DNA of 64,000 nt from an uncultured Lachnospiraceae bacterium (GCA_947630875.1 CANRJG010000006.1:1-64000), one strand, 5' to 3'. Shown: positions 53,360-62,215, numbered from the stretch's first letter. A program made the numbers and translations. The notes: a model not told the origin generated them from the sequence alone.

Positions 53360-54649
53360 TTAAGCGCCTACAGCATCAAAGCCCTGCTGCAGATCCGCAA
53401 TAATGTCGTCGATGTGCTCCGTGCCGATGGACAGGCGGATGGTATTCGGCCGGATGCCCGCTTCCAGCAGTTCCTCTTCCGACATCTGGGAATGGGTGGT
53501 AGAAGCCGGATGGATGACCAGTGATTTGACATCAGCCACGTTGGCCAGCAGCGAAAACAGCTTCAGTTCCTCGGTAAATTTCCGGGCCTTTGCCGCGTCT
53601 CCTTTGATTTCAAAGGTAAAGATGGACGCCGCGCCGTTTTTGAAATATCTGTCGTACAGCGCGCGCTTCTCTCCGGTTTCCAGTGAAGGATGGTTGACCC
53701 GCTCTACCTGGGGATGATTTTTCAGGAAATCCACAACTTTCAGCGCGTTTTCCACATGGCGTTCCACACGCAGAGACAGTGTCTCCAGTCCCTGCAGCAG
53801 CAGGAAGGAATTGAAGGGCGAAATGGCCGCGCCCTGATCCCGCATGAGGGTGGTACGGATCTTCATTACGTATGCGATATTGCCGCAGGCTTCCGTAAAT
53901 ACCACGCCGTGATAGGACGGATTGGGTTTGGAAAGCCCCGGGAACTTGTCATTCTGCGCCCAGTCGAAATGGCCGCCGTCTACGATGACGCCGCCCATCA
54001 CCGTGCCGTGGCCGCCGATAAACTTCGTGGCGGAATGTACCACGATGTCGGCGCCGTGCTCGATGGGCCGCAGCAGATAGGGTGTGGCAAAGGTATTGTC
54101 AACGATCAGCGGGATGCCGTGGCTGTGGGCGATCTGCGCGATGGCTTCCAGATCGATGACGTCCGAATTGGGATTGCCCAAAGTCTCTGCGTACAGCAGT
54201 TTGGTATTGTCCTGAATGGCCTTTTCAAAATTCTCCGGAGACGAAGGATCCACAAAGGTCACGTCCAGGCCCTGATCTTTCAGGGTATTTGCAAACAGAT
54301 TGTAGGTGCCGCCGTATAAATTCGTGGAAGAAACGATATGATCTCCCGCAAGGGCGATATTCTGAATCGCATAGGTAATGGCGGCTGATCCCGAGGCCGT
54401 GGCCAGCGCCGCGGCGCCGCCTTCCAGTGCAGCAATACGCTTCTCAAACACGTCGGAAGTGGGGTTCATCAGTCTGGTGTAAATATTTCCGCCCTCCGTC
54501 AGGCCGAATCTGCCGGCGGCAGAAGCGGCATTGGGAAAGACATAAGAAGTGGTGGCGTAAATCGGCACCGCCCGGGCATCCGTTGCAGGATCGGGATGCT
54601 CCTGTCCGGCGTGTACCTGTAATGTTTCAAATGCATATGTTTTGCTCAT
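53360..54649 (-). CDS. metY: O-acetylhomoserine sulfhydrylase
   Basis: 429 residues, Cys/Met-metabolism PLP enzyme. Starts [20 protein letters not shown]; has [60 protein letters not shown] and the PLP Lys in [12 protein letters not shown]. The length and NTFATPYL favour O-acetylhomoserine sulfhydrylase over cystathionine gamma-synthase. An ATG twelve bases upstream abuts the AAAGG RBS and is less likely. Its leader holds a promoter and inverted repeat. Confidence 0.93.
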   Translation of the reverse strand: MSKTYAFETLQVHAGQEHPDPATDARAVPIYATTSYVFPNAASAAGRFGLTEGGNIYTRLMNPTSDVFEKRIAALEGGAAALATASGSAAITYAIQNIALAGDHIVSSTNLYGGTYNLFANTLKDQGLDVTFVDPSSPENFEKAIQDNTKLLYAETLGNPNSDVIDLEAIAQIAHSHGIPLIVDNTFATPYLLRPIEHGADIVVHSATKFIGGHGTVMGGVIVDGGHFDWAQNDKFPGLSKPNPSYHGVVFTEACGNIAYVMKIRTTLMRDQGAAISPFNSFLLLQGLETLSLRVERHVENALKVVDFLKNHPQVERVNHPSLETGEKRALYDRYFKNGAASIFTFEIKGDAAKARKFTEELKLFSLLANVADVKSLVIHPASTTHSQMSEEELLEAGIRPNTIRLSIGTEHIDDIIADLQQGFDAVGA

Positions 54650-54690
54650 GGTTTTTTCCATCCTTTCACATTAGCTCTTTCTTACAGAAG

Positions 54691-54754
54691 CAGTTTAATA
54701 CTTACTAAACTGATATGTTTTCTGTAGATTAGCATGAAATGCTGCCGTTGTCAA
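54691..54754 (-). promoter_or_regulatory. metY promoter and inverted-repeat leader
   Basis: TTGACA (complement of 54749-54754), 17-base spacer, TAATCT (complement of 54726-54731). The inverted repeat cagttta-N8-taaactg (54691-54712) lies about 14-35 bases after the -10 and is flanked by ACAGAA/TTCTGT, forming a longer interrupted stem. It may be an operator (for example of an Rrf2/CymR-type regulator) or an RNA hairpin. The -35 overlaps the end of the MATE gene. Confidence 0.7.
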
Positions 54755-56082
54755 GCCTTTCTCTGCAAATATTTTTTCCGGAAATGCAGATAGTAGATGA
54801 GCTCAAAGACCGCCTGGGAAATCCAGCCGGCAAAACAGCCCCAGGCCTCGCCGGAAATGCCGATCTTTGGCACCAGCAGATAGACGCAGATAGTCCGGAT
54901 GGTGATCTGCAGCACGGTACAAAACAGCACGATATGCATTTTTTCCATGCCTCTGAAATAACCCTGAATGGCATTGTTGATACAGGGCATAATGAAAAAC
55001 CATGCTTTGATCTTCAGATATGCGACGCCAATCTCAATCATTTCGCTTCCCGCCGGGGTCAGCAGCGCCACGGCAGGCCGTTTCAGCAAAAGCGTCAGCC
55101 CGCAGATGATGGGAAAATACGCCAGCGCGATTATCATACCGACGTGGAACGCCTGCTCCGTCCGCTTCCGGTGTCCCGCGCCCCGGTTCTGGGCCGTGCA
55201 GCTGGTAATGGCGCTGCCGATGCTCTGAGACGGAATACAGGCAAAATCATCGATACGGCATACCGCATTGAAGGCGCCGATGGCCATGACCCCCTGGGTG
55301 TTGATGACACTCTGTATAATCACCTTCCCCACCGGCTGCGCCGCCTGCTGCAGCGCCGTCAGGGAACCGATCTTTCCGGTTTCCAAAAGCAGCCGGCGGT
55401 CTACGACAAATTCGCCCCTGCCCAGACGCAGCAGCGGGACATAGCGGCAGATGTAAGCCACGCAGCAAAGCACGGAAATGGCTTCCGCCACGATGGTGGC
55501 GCACCCCGCGCCTCTGACGCCCATGCCGCATTTCCCCACAAAAAGCAAATCCAGAAGTACGTTGACACAACAGGAAAGCGCCAGGAAGATCACCGGCGTT
55601 TTAGAATCTCCGATGCCCCGCAGCGCAGAAGAAAGTACATTATATTGAAAGGTAAACAAAAATCCGAAGAAAATAGTGCGCAGATAGGTTCTTGCCTGGG
55701 GCAGAATGGCCGCAGGCGTATGGATCCACCGCAGAATATTGCCGGCCAAAAGGTAACCGGCCAGAAATACCAGAAGTGAAAAAAAGACCCCCACAATGAC
55801 TGTGGAAGACAGTTCTTTTTTCAGGCGCTTTTCATCCCTGGCGCCATAAAATTTACTGATCAATACCGATGCGCCGATACTGACGCCGGAAGCGCCCAGT
55901 ATCATAATGGTCATCACCGGATTTGCGGTTCCCACCGCCGCAAGGGCATCTTCCCCCAAGTATTTTCCGATAATCACGGAATCCACCGCATTATAGGTCA
56001 GCTGCAGGATATTTCCTGCAATCATCGGGACGGCATAAGCAAGCAGATGCCTGCTTATGCTTCCCTCCGTCATGTCTCTCAT
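54751..56082 (-). CDS. MATE-family efflux transporter
   Basis: 443 residues, about twelve transmembrane helices. MATE repeats start at ISRHLLAYAVPMIAGNILQLTYNAVDSVIIGKYLGEDALAAVGTANPV and LRLGRGEFVVDRRLLLETGKIGSLTALQQA. Exports drugs or organic cations in exchange for Na+ or H+; substrate unknown. ATG at 56082 is chosen because AAGGA precedes it by seven bases. Confidence 0.94.
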   Translation of the reverse strand: MRDMTEGSISRHLLAYAVPMIAGNILQLTYNAVDSVIIGKYLGEDALAAVGTANPVMTIMILGASGVSIGASVLISKFYGARDEKRLKKELSSTVIVGVFFSLLVFLAGYLLAGNILRWIHTPAAILPQARTYLRTIFFGFLFTFQYNVLSSALRGIGDSKTPVIFLALSCCVNVLLDLLFVGKCGMGVRGAGCATIVAEAISVLCCVAYICRYVPLLRLGRGEFVVDRRLLLETGKIGSLTALQQAAQPVGKVIIQSVINTQGVMAIGAFNAVCRIDDFACIPSQSIGSAITSCTAQNRGAGHRKRTEQAFHVGMIIALAYFPIICGLTLLLKRPAVALLTPAGSEMIEIGVAYLKIKAWFFIMPCINNAIQGYFRGMEKMHIVLFCTVLQITIRTICVYLLVPKIGISGEAWGCFAGWISQAVFELIYYLHFRKKYLQRKA

Positions 56083-56128
56083 AAGCCGTTCCTTTTTTAT
56101 CCTGCGGCAAGCTTCCCGTGTGTCCTTC

Positions 56129-57007
56129 TTATCTGGAGCGGACCCGCTCGTCCGATTCGAAAAACAACGCCAGCGTACCGGGTCCCACGTGGGAGCCGGT
56201 GACCGGTTCATAGCATACGGTCATCACTTCTTTCGGCGGACGGTTCCGATGGATGAGCTCTTCCAGATATGCCGCATCCTTCGGACAGTCCGCATGGGCG
56301 ATACAAACCGTCTGCCGTTCCGGCTTCACCGCAAGTTCTTCGTAACGTTTCGCCAGTGCCTCCACTGCCCGCCGCTTGCCGCGGATTTTTCCATAGGCGA
56401 CAATCTTGCCTTCCTCATTGCCCTTTAACAGCGGCTTGATATTCAGCACCGTGCCGATCACCGCCGCCACGTTGGAAAGGCGGCCGCTTTTTTTCAGATA
56501 TTTCAGATCTTCCACCGTAAATACCTGACAGATCCGGCGCCGGTAATTTTTCAGCAGATCGGTGACGTCCTGCAGATGCAGTCCTTTTTCCTGCAGCGAC
56601 ACCGCCTTCATCACCAGCAGGCCCTCGCCCAGCGATGCCCCCAGGGTATCCACCAGCCGTATGGCCCGCGCTTTATATTTTTTCCGCATTTCCGCTGCGG
56701 CTGCCAGCGCGCTGGCAAAGGAACCGCTGATTCCGGAAGACATGCCGATATAAAGAATATCGCTGCCGCCCTCCAGCAGCGGTTCAAAATAATCAATATA
56801 AATCTGCGGCGTGATCTGCGACGTCGTTACGTCCATCCCCTGCCGCATACTTTCATAATATTTTAATCCGTCAAACCCGGTGCTGTCAATACAGGTATGC
56901 GCTTCCCCGTCGATAAAATAAGAAAAGGGAATTACCGTGATATGATGCTTTTGTACATACTCCTCCGGCAGATTTGCGGAAGTGTCCGTTACAATTGCAA
57001 ATGCCAT
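56129..57007 (-). CDS. DegV-family fatty-acid-binding protein
   Basis: 292 residues. FAIVTDTSANLPEEYVQKHHITVIPF, TTSQITPQIYIDYF (fatty-acid-binding Thr/Ser), MSSGISGSFASA, VDTLGASLGEGLLV and CYEPVTGSHVGPGTLALFF are DegV hallmarks. Proteins of this family (FakB) deliver fatty acids to the kinase FakA; no fakA is seen here. RBS AGGAGG. Confidence 0.94.
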   Translation of the reverse strand: MAFAIVTDTSANLPEEYVQKHHITVIPFSYFIDGEAHTCIDSTGFDGLKYYESMRQGMDVTTSQITPQIYIDYFEPLLEGGSDILYIGMSSGISGSFASALAAAAEMRKKYKARAIRLVDTLGASLGEGLLVMKAVSLQEKGLHLQDVTDLLKNYRRRICQVFTVEDLKYLKKSGRLSNVAAVIGTVLNIKPLLKGNEEGKIVAYGKIRGKRRAVEALAKRYEELAVKPERQTVCIAHADCPKDAAYLEELIHRNRPPKEVMTVCYEPVTGSHVGPGTLALFFESDERVRSR

Positions 57008-57144
57008 TTTCCAGCCCTCCTGCTATGCATAGGTATCATTCCAAATCCGGTCGAACGTATCTCGCAGATTTGTCTTTTATGATACGCAGGCGGCGGCAAA
57101 TCCTCAACCTACCGTTTTTTTTTACAATTATACAAATGACCGGC

Positions 57145-57179
57145 ATGGGTAGAATCCCGTTTTTCACGGCTCTACCCAT
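57145..57179. other. Extended hairpin in the degV-ribU gap
   Basis: atgggtaga (57145-57153) pairs with tctacccat (57171-57179) and inside it ccgt with acgg around ttttc. On neither strand is there a T-run directly after it. It may end ribU transcription weakly or serve as a regulatory structure; a TATAAT for degV lies just beyond on the minus strand. The rest of the gap (57008-57229) shows nothing else clear. Confidence 0.5.
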
Positions 57180-57229
57180 CGTAGAACCGCCGGTAGAAAG
57201 GCTGTAAAACCGCTGTTTTTTCGTTTCTT

Positions 57230-57874
57230 TTAAATGATGCCCTTCATGACCAGAATAAACAGCACACAGGTGACGACGATCAGCGCCGCCAGCAAAATCA
57301 GACCAATGTGCCGGTTCTTCGGCGCCTCCGCCGAAGGCGCCACAAACCCGCTTTTGCGCAAAGCGCCCACCACCGGTTTATAAAGCAAAAAGGTAAACGC
57401 GGCATTGAGCCCGCCCTTCAGCAGATTAAAGGGCAGGAATGCGGGAACCAAAAGCTTTGCCACGTCTGCTCTGGAGACGCCCATATACAACGGCGTAATC
57501 AGATAATTCCATAAAATCATGACCACAACCATGACCCCGCAGCCGACCAGCAGTCCGGTGACGGCCCCCGCCAAATTGTGCTTTTTCTTATAGATCATGG
57601 CCGCCGTAAACGCAAACGAAGTCGTCTGCAGAATATTCATCACGCAGCCGATGATGCCGGTATCGCTGACGGTGAACATCTCGATCACCGATTTGATGAC
57701 CGTCACAAGAAGCGCCGTCCCCGGTCCCCAGATCAGACCGCCCAGGGTGATGATCACATCGGAAGGATCGTATTTCAAAAACAATACGACGGGGATTCTG
57801 CCGATGGCCATAACCACATAGGCAATGGCGGCCAGCATCGCAATGGTAGTGATTTTCTTTACTTTACTGTTCAT
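57230..57874 (-). CDS. ribU: Riboflavin ECF transporter S component
   Basis: 214 residues with six hydrophobic segments. IAMLAAIAYVVMAIGRIPV near the start, FLKYDPSDVIITLGGLIWGPGTALLVTVIKSVIEMFT and MNILQTTSFAFTAAMIYKKKH are RibU/ECF-S features. Binds riboflavin and works with the shared EcfAA'T module, which is not here. The FMN riboswitch upstream supports the substrate call. Confidence 0.94.
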   Translation of the reverse strand: MNSKVKKITTIAMLAAIAYVVMAIGRIPVVLFLKYDPSDVIITLGGLIWGPGTALLVTVIKSVIEMFTVSDTGIIGCVMNILQTTSFAFTAAMIYKKKHNLAGAVTGLLVGCGVMVVVMILWNYLITPLYMGVSRADVAKLLVPAFLPFNLLKGGLNAAFTFLLYKPVVGALRKSGFVAPSAEAPKNRHIGLILLAALIVVTCVLFILVMKGII

Positions 57875-57910
57875 GTTTTTCCTCCTTTTTTCAGTGCGTC
57901 TTTAAAAATA

Positions 57911-57937
57911 CGCAGCTGCCAAGTCGTCGGAAGCCAT
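57911..57937. repeat. Copy of the 27-base intergenic repeat
   Basis: Matches 9551-9577 at 24 of 27 bases in the same orientation (cgcaNctgccNagtcgtcggaagNcat style). Lies between the riboswitch terminator and the ribU start. Confidence 0.35.
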
Positions 57938-57949
57938 CATGTACGCGAC

Positions 57950-57985
57950 AAAAAAGCACCCGAAAGATTTTCGTCTTTCGGGTGC
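57950..57985 (-). terminator. Riboswitch-controlled terminator of ribU
   Basis: gcacccgaaaga (57956-57967) pairs perfectly with tctttcgggtgc (57974-57985); on the minus strand TTTTTTG follows. It lies between the FMN aptamer and ribU, as expected for a transcriptional off-switch. Confidence 0.93.
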
Positions 57986-58037
57986 CTGCTTTGCCATTTT
58001 GTCCGCAGCCGCTGCCGCGCTTTGGAAATCGCATGAT

Positions 58038-58150
58038 ATCTTCTTTCATCCGGACTATACCGTCGGTTCTGGAATTGCACCAGATCAACCGCCCGCAGGC
58101 GGCTCGCAGACTCTACTGCCGGTCAGGGATTGCACCTTGCCCCGAAGACC
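58038..58150 (-). ncRNA. FMN riboswitch (RFN element)
   Basis: Minus strand reads GGTCTTCGGGGCAAGGTG, then AATCCCTGACCGGCAGTAGAG, GGTGCAATTCCAGAACCGAC, GGTATAGTCCGGATGAAAGAAGAT. These are the conserved blocks of the RFN element, with P1 formed by TCTTC and GAAGA. It binds FMN and should stop ribU transcription when FMN is plentiful through the terminator at 57950-57985. Confidence 0.96.
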
Positions 58151-58169
58151 TTGATCATTTATGTATGTC

Positions 58170-58198
58170 ATTATATCTCGTTAAAAGTCGTTATGCAA
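58170..58198 (-). promoter_or_regulatory. Promoter of the ribU leader
   Basis: TTGCAT (complement of 58193-58198), 17-base spacer, TATAAT (complement of 58170-58175), ending about 20 bases before the riboswitch. Confidence 0.8.
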
Positions 58199-58341
58199 GA
58201 GGGTTTTTAAGGTCTTTTTGCACAATTCTTTCTGCCTGTACCAAACCGGATCCCAATCATGAAAATTCTGTAAAAATTCCTTGCTATTATTTCCGTTTTA
58301 AGAGAAAATGTTGGAAAGCCGGACTACGAAAGGAATCGCAA

Positions 58342-59223
58342 ATGATGAATCAAAACACAAAAAAACCGCTGCTGATGCTGATGACCTCCATGTTTATTTT
58401 CGGAACCATCGGCATTTTCCGCAAACAGATTCCCTTTTCTTCCGGAATGCTTGCTTTTTCCCGCGGCGTCATCGGTACGGTATTTCTTTTGCTGCTGACC
58501 AAATGCAGACGCAGACGTTTCAGCCCCGTCGGCGCGAAGACCGTCCTCTGGCTTGCCGCCTCCGGCGTCGCCATGGGATTTAACTGGATCCTGCTGTTTG
58601 AGGCATATCGTTATACGACGGTTTCTGTCGCCACCCTGTGCTATTATATGGAACCTGCCTTTGTAACCCTCGCCTCCGCAGTGCTTTTAAAAGAAAAGCT
58701 GACGGTAAAAAGCGGCGTTTGCACTGTGACTGCGCTGGCAGGTATGCTGCTGGTATCCGGCGTCACCCAAAGCGCTGCTTTCTCTTCCGGGGAATACCGG
58801 GGCGTTTTGATGGGACTGGGCGCGGCGGTGCTTTATTCCACCGTGGTTTTAATGAACAAAAGAGCCGCCGGCGTGGATGCTTATGAAAAATGTATCATTC
58901 AGCTAAGCGCGGCGGCTGTCATTATGATTCCCTATCTTCTGCTGACAGAAGATGTTTCTGCGATTACTTTTTCCCCCGGCAGCGTACTGTGCCTGCTGCT
59001 TCTGGGCATTGTACATACGGGCATTGCCTATGCCCTGTATTTTGGTTCCATGGACGGGCTGAAAGCCCAGACTATTGCAATTTTCAGCTATATTGACCCG
59101 GTAGTAGCCCTGATCCTTTCCGCGCTCCTTCTAGCCGAACGCATGTCTGTGCTGCAGATGGCAGGCGCCGTGCTGATTTTAGGCTCCGCTGTTCTCAGCG
59201 AACTGCAGAAGAAATCCGCTTAA
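58342..59223 (+). CDS. EamA/DMT-family transporter
   Basis: 293 residues, ten hydrophobic segments in two EamA repeats (LLMLMTSMFIFGTIGIFRKQIPFSSGMLAFSRGVIGTVFLLLLTK..; YRGVLMGLGAAVLYSTVVLMNKRAAG.. PVVALILSALLLAERMSVLQMAGAVLILGSAVL). Exporter or importer of small metabolites; substrate unknown. ATG 58342 has AAAGGA eight bases upstream. A much longer frame from 57982 runs through the riboswitch and is not coding. Confidence 0.9.
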   Translation: MMNQNTKKPLLMLMTSMFIFGTIGIFRKQIPFSSGMLAFSRGVIGTVFLLLLTKCRRRRFSPVGAKTVLWLAASGVAMGFNWILLFEAYRYTTVSVATLCYYMEPAFVTLASAVLLKEKLTVKSGVCTVTALAGMLLVSGVTQSAAFSSGEYRGVLMGLGAAVLYSTVVLMNKRAAGVDAYEKCIIQLSAAAVIMIPYLLLTEDVSAITFSPGSVLCLLLLGIVHTGIAYALYFGSMDGLKAQTIAIFSYIDPVVALILSALLLAERMSVLQMAGAVLILGSAVLSELQKKSA

Positions 59224-59296
59224 AGACGAACACGGCCCATATCCATCCGGGTTAATTCCCACCAGTTATGCTTCCTTGCCAAAAATTTCATTTTCA

Positions 59297-60421
59297 TTAC
59301 CACCGGTCATAATGCTTTGCCACCGATTTCAGATAGTTTCTCACCGGCAAATGCTGCGGACAAATGGCTTCGCAGGCCCCGCAGCCGATGCAGTCCTTCG
59401 CTTTTCCTCCGCCGGCCGCCAGTTTTCTGTAATTCGTAAAGTTGATGGTCCACCCTTTGGTTTCCAGCTGTTCCCGCATGTCTTCATTATAAAGAGAGAA
59501 ATACTGGGGAATCGGGATCTTTGCCGGGCAGCCTTCCGTACAGTATGCGCAGCCGGTGCAGGGCACGGCGATCTGCGCGTTGATGATTTTCGCAGCGTCA
59601 AAGCAAAGCTGCCGTTCCTCCGCAGTAAGCGGCGCAAAGTTGCCGAGGCATTCCGTATTTTCCTCTACCTGCTGCAGGCTGGACATACCGGAAAGCACCA
59701 CCATCACATGATCCGGCGAGGCCGCAAAACGCAGCGCCCAGCCGGGAACCGGCATTTGCGGGTCCCGGGCGCGAAACAGGCTTTCCGCCTCCTCCGGGAT
59801 CTTTGCCAGCGAACCGCCTTTCACCGGTTCCATGACAATTACCTGTTTTCCGTGTCTGACCGCGGTTTCATAACAAGCCCGGGACTGGATCCACGGGCTT
59901 CCCCAGTCCAGATAATTCAGCTGCAGCTGCACAAATTCCAGCTGCGGATATTTCGTCAGTATCTCATCCAACAGCGCGGCGGAATCGTGGAAGGAAATGC
60001 CCACGTGCTTCACCGCGCCACTGGCTTTCTTCTCAAAAAGCCAGTGAAAACAATCGAAGGCCTCATATTTCTGCAGCAGCGAAGCCTCCACCCCATGCAG
60101 CAGATAATAATCAAAATAGCCCGCGCCTGTTTTTGCGAGCTGCTCCTCAAAAATCCGGTCCCGATCCTCCAAAGACTTGACGAAACCGGCGTGCAGCTTT
60201 GTCGCCAGTGTAAAACGGTCTCTGGGGTAACGATCCGTCAGCACGGTTTTGACTGCGTTTTCACTGGAGAATCCGCAGTACATCCACGCCGTATCAAAAT
60301 AAGTAAATCCCCGTTCCAGAAACAGGTCCGCCATCTGCATTACCTGTTCCAGATCCACGGTGCCCGCCTGCGCGCCTTCGCGCATGGGCAGGCGCATCAG
60401 ACCAAAACCCAGTTTTTTCAT
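59297..60421 (-). CDS. Aldo/keto reductase with C-terminal 4Fe-4S domain
   Basis: 374 residues. AKR barrel with catalytic set Asp in YFDTAWMY, Tyr in MYCGFS, Lys in LATKLHA and His in YYLLHGV. The C-terminus (about 285-374) has ferredoxin-like CTGCAYCTEGCPAKI and CIGCGACEAICPQHL. This AKR-ferredoxin fusion is common in anaerobes; the substrate is unknown. Electrons may pass between NAD(P)H and the clusters. Confidence 0.92.
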   Translation of the reverse strand: MKKLGFGLMRLPMREGAQAGTVDLEQVMQMADLFLERGFTYFDTAWMYCGFSSENAVKTVLTDRYPRDRFTLATKLHAGFVKSLEDRDRIFEEQLAKTGAGYFDYYLLHGVEASLLQKYEAFDCFHWLFEKKASGAVKHVGISFHDSAALLDEILTKYPQLEFVQLQLNYLDWGSPWIQSRACYETAVRHGKQVIVMEPVKGGSLAKIPEEAESLFRARDPQMPVPGWALRFAASPDHVMVVLSGMSSLQQVEENTECLGNFAPLTAEERQLCFDAAKIINAQIAVPCTGCAYCTEGCPAKIPIPQYFSLYNEDMREQLETKGWTINFTNYRKLAAGGGKAKDCIGCGACEAICPQHLPVRNYLKSVAKHYDRW

Positions 60422-60436
60422 ACCATCGCTCCTTGT

Positions 60437-61096
60437 TCACAATATAGCTGTATCTTCCTGATCCTTTGATGTTTCAAAGCAGACAGACCATTCATAGGCG
60501 CCCGATGACCCAGTTTGCAGTCGGCAGGGCTGCGGCGACTGATCCCGCAGGATGGTCATGGTTTTCAGGTCTGCCGCAATCCGTTCCGGAGAAAGAGACA
60601 GGCCCTCTCCGGTCATTTTCATATAACTTTCTTTCATCGTCCAGATCCGGAAAAATCTTCGGTCTGTCTCCCCCAGAGCCTGCCCTTCCGCAATGTAGCG
60701 GCGTTCTTCGGCGCTGAAATATCGCGCCGCCACCCCTTTGGGCATCGGCCTGATTTTTTCTATATCGCAGCCCACCGGCCGGTCGCTGACTGTGCAAAGC
60801 GCCATTTCTCCGGAATGGGACAGGTTAAAATAAACGCCTTCACATTCCGGCTTTCCGTTGGCGCCGCGGCGTACCGCTTCGTCGGAAATGCCAAGCGCTG
60901 CCAGATTGCGCTGCAGCAGCAGCCAGACCCCCAGCCGACGTTTCCGCTCCGGCGCATTTTGACACCGCAATATATACTGTCGGCGCCATGCAGGAATCCC
61001 TGCCAGCGCCGTTTCATTTTCCTTTGGATCCGGCAGTGTTCCCACTGCCATCATATCAATGGTTAACATAATCTTTTTTGTTTCATCTGCACCCAT
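60437..61096 (-). CDS. Sfp-type 4'-phosphopantetheinyl transferase
   Basis: 219 residues. Motifs YFNLSHSGEMALCTV, VGCDIEKIRPMP (Mg2+ site), and FRIWTMKESYMKMTGEGLSLSP (W-x3-KE-x3-K) define Sfp-type enzymes, which load phosphopantetheine on carrier proteins of NRPS/PKS or fatty-acid synthase. No carrier-protein gene is in the window. Start uncertain: ATG 61096 or 61069, neither with a strong RBS. Follows the DtxR gene by 19 bases. Confidence 0.9.
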   Translation of the reverse strand: MGADETKKIMLTIDMMAVGTLPDPKENETALAGIPAWRRQYILRCQNAPERKRRLGVWLLLQRNLAALGISDEAVRRGANGKPECEGVYFNLSHSGEMALCTVSDRPVGCDIEKIRPMPKGVAARYFSAEERRYIAEGQALGETDRRFFRIWTMKESYMKMTGEGLSLSPERIAADLKTMTILRDQSPQPCRLQTGSSGAYEWSVCFETSKDQEDTAIL

Positions 61097-61115
61097 TCTC
61101 GCGGCAAGCCCGCGG

Positions 61116-61487
61116 TCACAGCTGCAGATCTCCTACATGCGCCTTGATGGCCGCAAAGGACGCATCGCTGATCACGTGCTCCATCTTGCAGGCGTCCTCG
61201 GTCGCCGTCTTCTCGTCTACTCCCAGCTTTATCAGCAGCGCCGACAGCAGCTGGTGCCGTTCAAAAATCTTTTCGGCAATTTCCCGGCCGCTTTCCGTCA
61301 GGTGAATGTAGCCCTCCGGATCCACGGTGATGTAGTCCCCGTTTCGAAGCAGGCCCATGGCCCGGCTGATGCTGGGCTTGGAATATCCCATATACTCGCT
61401 GACGTCAATGGAGCGCACCGCTCCCGTCTTCTGCTGCAAAATCAGTATCGTTTCCAGATACATTTCTCCGCTTTCCTGTAAATGCAT
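61116..61487 (-). CDS. DtxR-family iron-dependent regulator
   Basis: 123 residues. Winged helix (VSEYMGYSKPSISRAMGLLRNGDYITVDPEGYIHLTESG) and a short metal-binding/dimer domain (HQLLSALLIKLGVDEKTATEDACKMEHVISDASF). Metal-ligand positions read Met9, Cys100, Glu103 and His104, the DtxR/IdeR (iron) set rather than the MntR set (Asp and Glu at the first two). It lacks the SH3 domain of DtxR. RBS AAGGAGG. The three GTTAGC palindromes of the nearby feo operon are its likely targets. Confidence 0.9.
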   Translation of the reverse strand: MHLQESGEMYLETILILQQKTGAVRSIDVSEYMGYSKPSISRAMGLLRNGDYITVDPEGYIHLTESGREIAEKIFERHQLLSALLIKLGVDEKTATEDACKMEHVISDASFAAIKAHVGDLQL

Positions 61488-61552
61488 GCGCCGCCTCCTT
61501 TTCCAAAATACTGCTTCCCTTCACCTGGCGTTGTCGGGCCGAATCGAATGTT

Positions 61553-62122
61553 CTATGATGCAGCTTGCTCAAGTCTTTCCTTTACTCTTCTCAGTTCATT
61601 TTCAAGGACATTGACCCTGATCAGAAGAATTTCTTTTTCATTCTCGACTTTGAGCGCATCATCCAGTTTTCTGGTCAAATCGTGATGTCCCTCTGCAACG
61701 ATTCGTATGTTCCTGTTTGTTTCGTTTTCAAGGGACAGTTTCAGTTCTGCTGCATCTCTCTCCAGTCTCTGTACTTTTTCTTCAATTACTGCTACTCTTT
61801 CTTCCAGCCTCTCTAATCTTTCTTCGATGACTGCTACTCTTTCTTCAATTGCTGCTACTCTTTCTTCAATTGCTGCTACTCTTTCTTCAATTGCTGCTAC
61901 TCTTTCTTCCAGTTTTTCTAATCTTTCTTCGATGACTGCTACTCTTTCTTCCAGTTTTTCTAATCTTTCTTCGATGACTGCTACTCTTTCTTCCAGCCTC
62001 TCTAATCTTTCTTCGATTACCGCTACTCTTTCTTCCAGTTTCTCTACTTTTTCTACAACTATTGTTACTTTTCCATTAATCTCTTCCAGCTTTTCTAAAA
62101 TCAGTTTCATGTCATCTGTCAT
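61553..62122 (-). CDS. Heptad-repeat coiled-coil protein
   Basis: 189 residues. After a short start (MTDDMKLILEKLEEINGKV) comes a near-perfect coiled coil made of eight ERVAVIEE/ERVAAIEE units joined by RLEKLE or RLERLE, then a charged helix (LERDAAELKLSLENETNRNIRIVAEGHHDLTRKLDD) and a helical end. No membrane segment or known domain. ATG 62122 has AGGAGG nine bases upstream; an ATG at 62131 touches the RBS. Function unknown. It lies head-to-head with the feo operon. Confidence 0.78.
   Translation of the reverse strand: MTDDMKLILEKLEEINGKVTIVVEKVEKLEERVAVIEERLERLEERVAVIEERLEKLEERVAVIEERLEKLEERVAAIEERVAAIEERVAAIEERVAVIEERLERLEERVAVIEEKVQRLERDAAELKLSLENETNRNIRIVAEGHHDLTRKLDDALKVENEKEILLIRVNVLENELRRVKERLEQAAS
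61763..62041. repeat. In-frame 21/42-base tandem repeats in the coiled-coil gene
   Basis: The plus strand shows tactctttcttcaattgctgc three times in tandem and 42-base units mixing tcttcgatgactgctactct with tcttccagtttttctaa. Each 21 bases encode one heptad. Such repeats can gain or lose units by slippage without changing frame. Confidence 0.85.
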
Positions 62123-62186
62123 TATTTTCATCCTCCTTCACATATTTAGATATATCGGAGCGTTTACCAGACATTGCTGTTTTTCT

Positions 62187-62215
62187 ATCCTAGCATACTG
62201 CGCCGGGTTTTTCAA
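62187..62215 (-). promoter_or_regulatory. Promoter of the coiled-coil gene
   Basis: TTGAAA (complement of 62210-62215), 17-base spacer, TAGGAT (complement of 62187-62192), about 65 bases before the ATG. The 354-base gap 62132-62485 also holds a small GC hairpin at about 62218-62231, two iron-box-like palindromes and the feo promoter; no gene is seen in it. Confidence 0.6.

Noticed and set aside
57982..58341. Long N-terminal extension of the EamA transporter frame
   Set aside because: It runs antisense through the FMN riboswitch and its promoter. The RBS and ATG at 58342 fit the family start.
61763..62041. CRISPR-like appearance of regular repeats
   Set aside because: The repeats are contiguous 21/42-base units without unique spacers and encode a coiled coil in frame.
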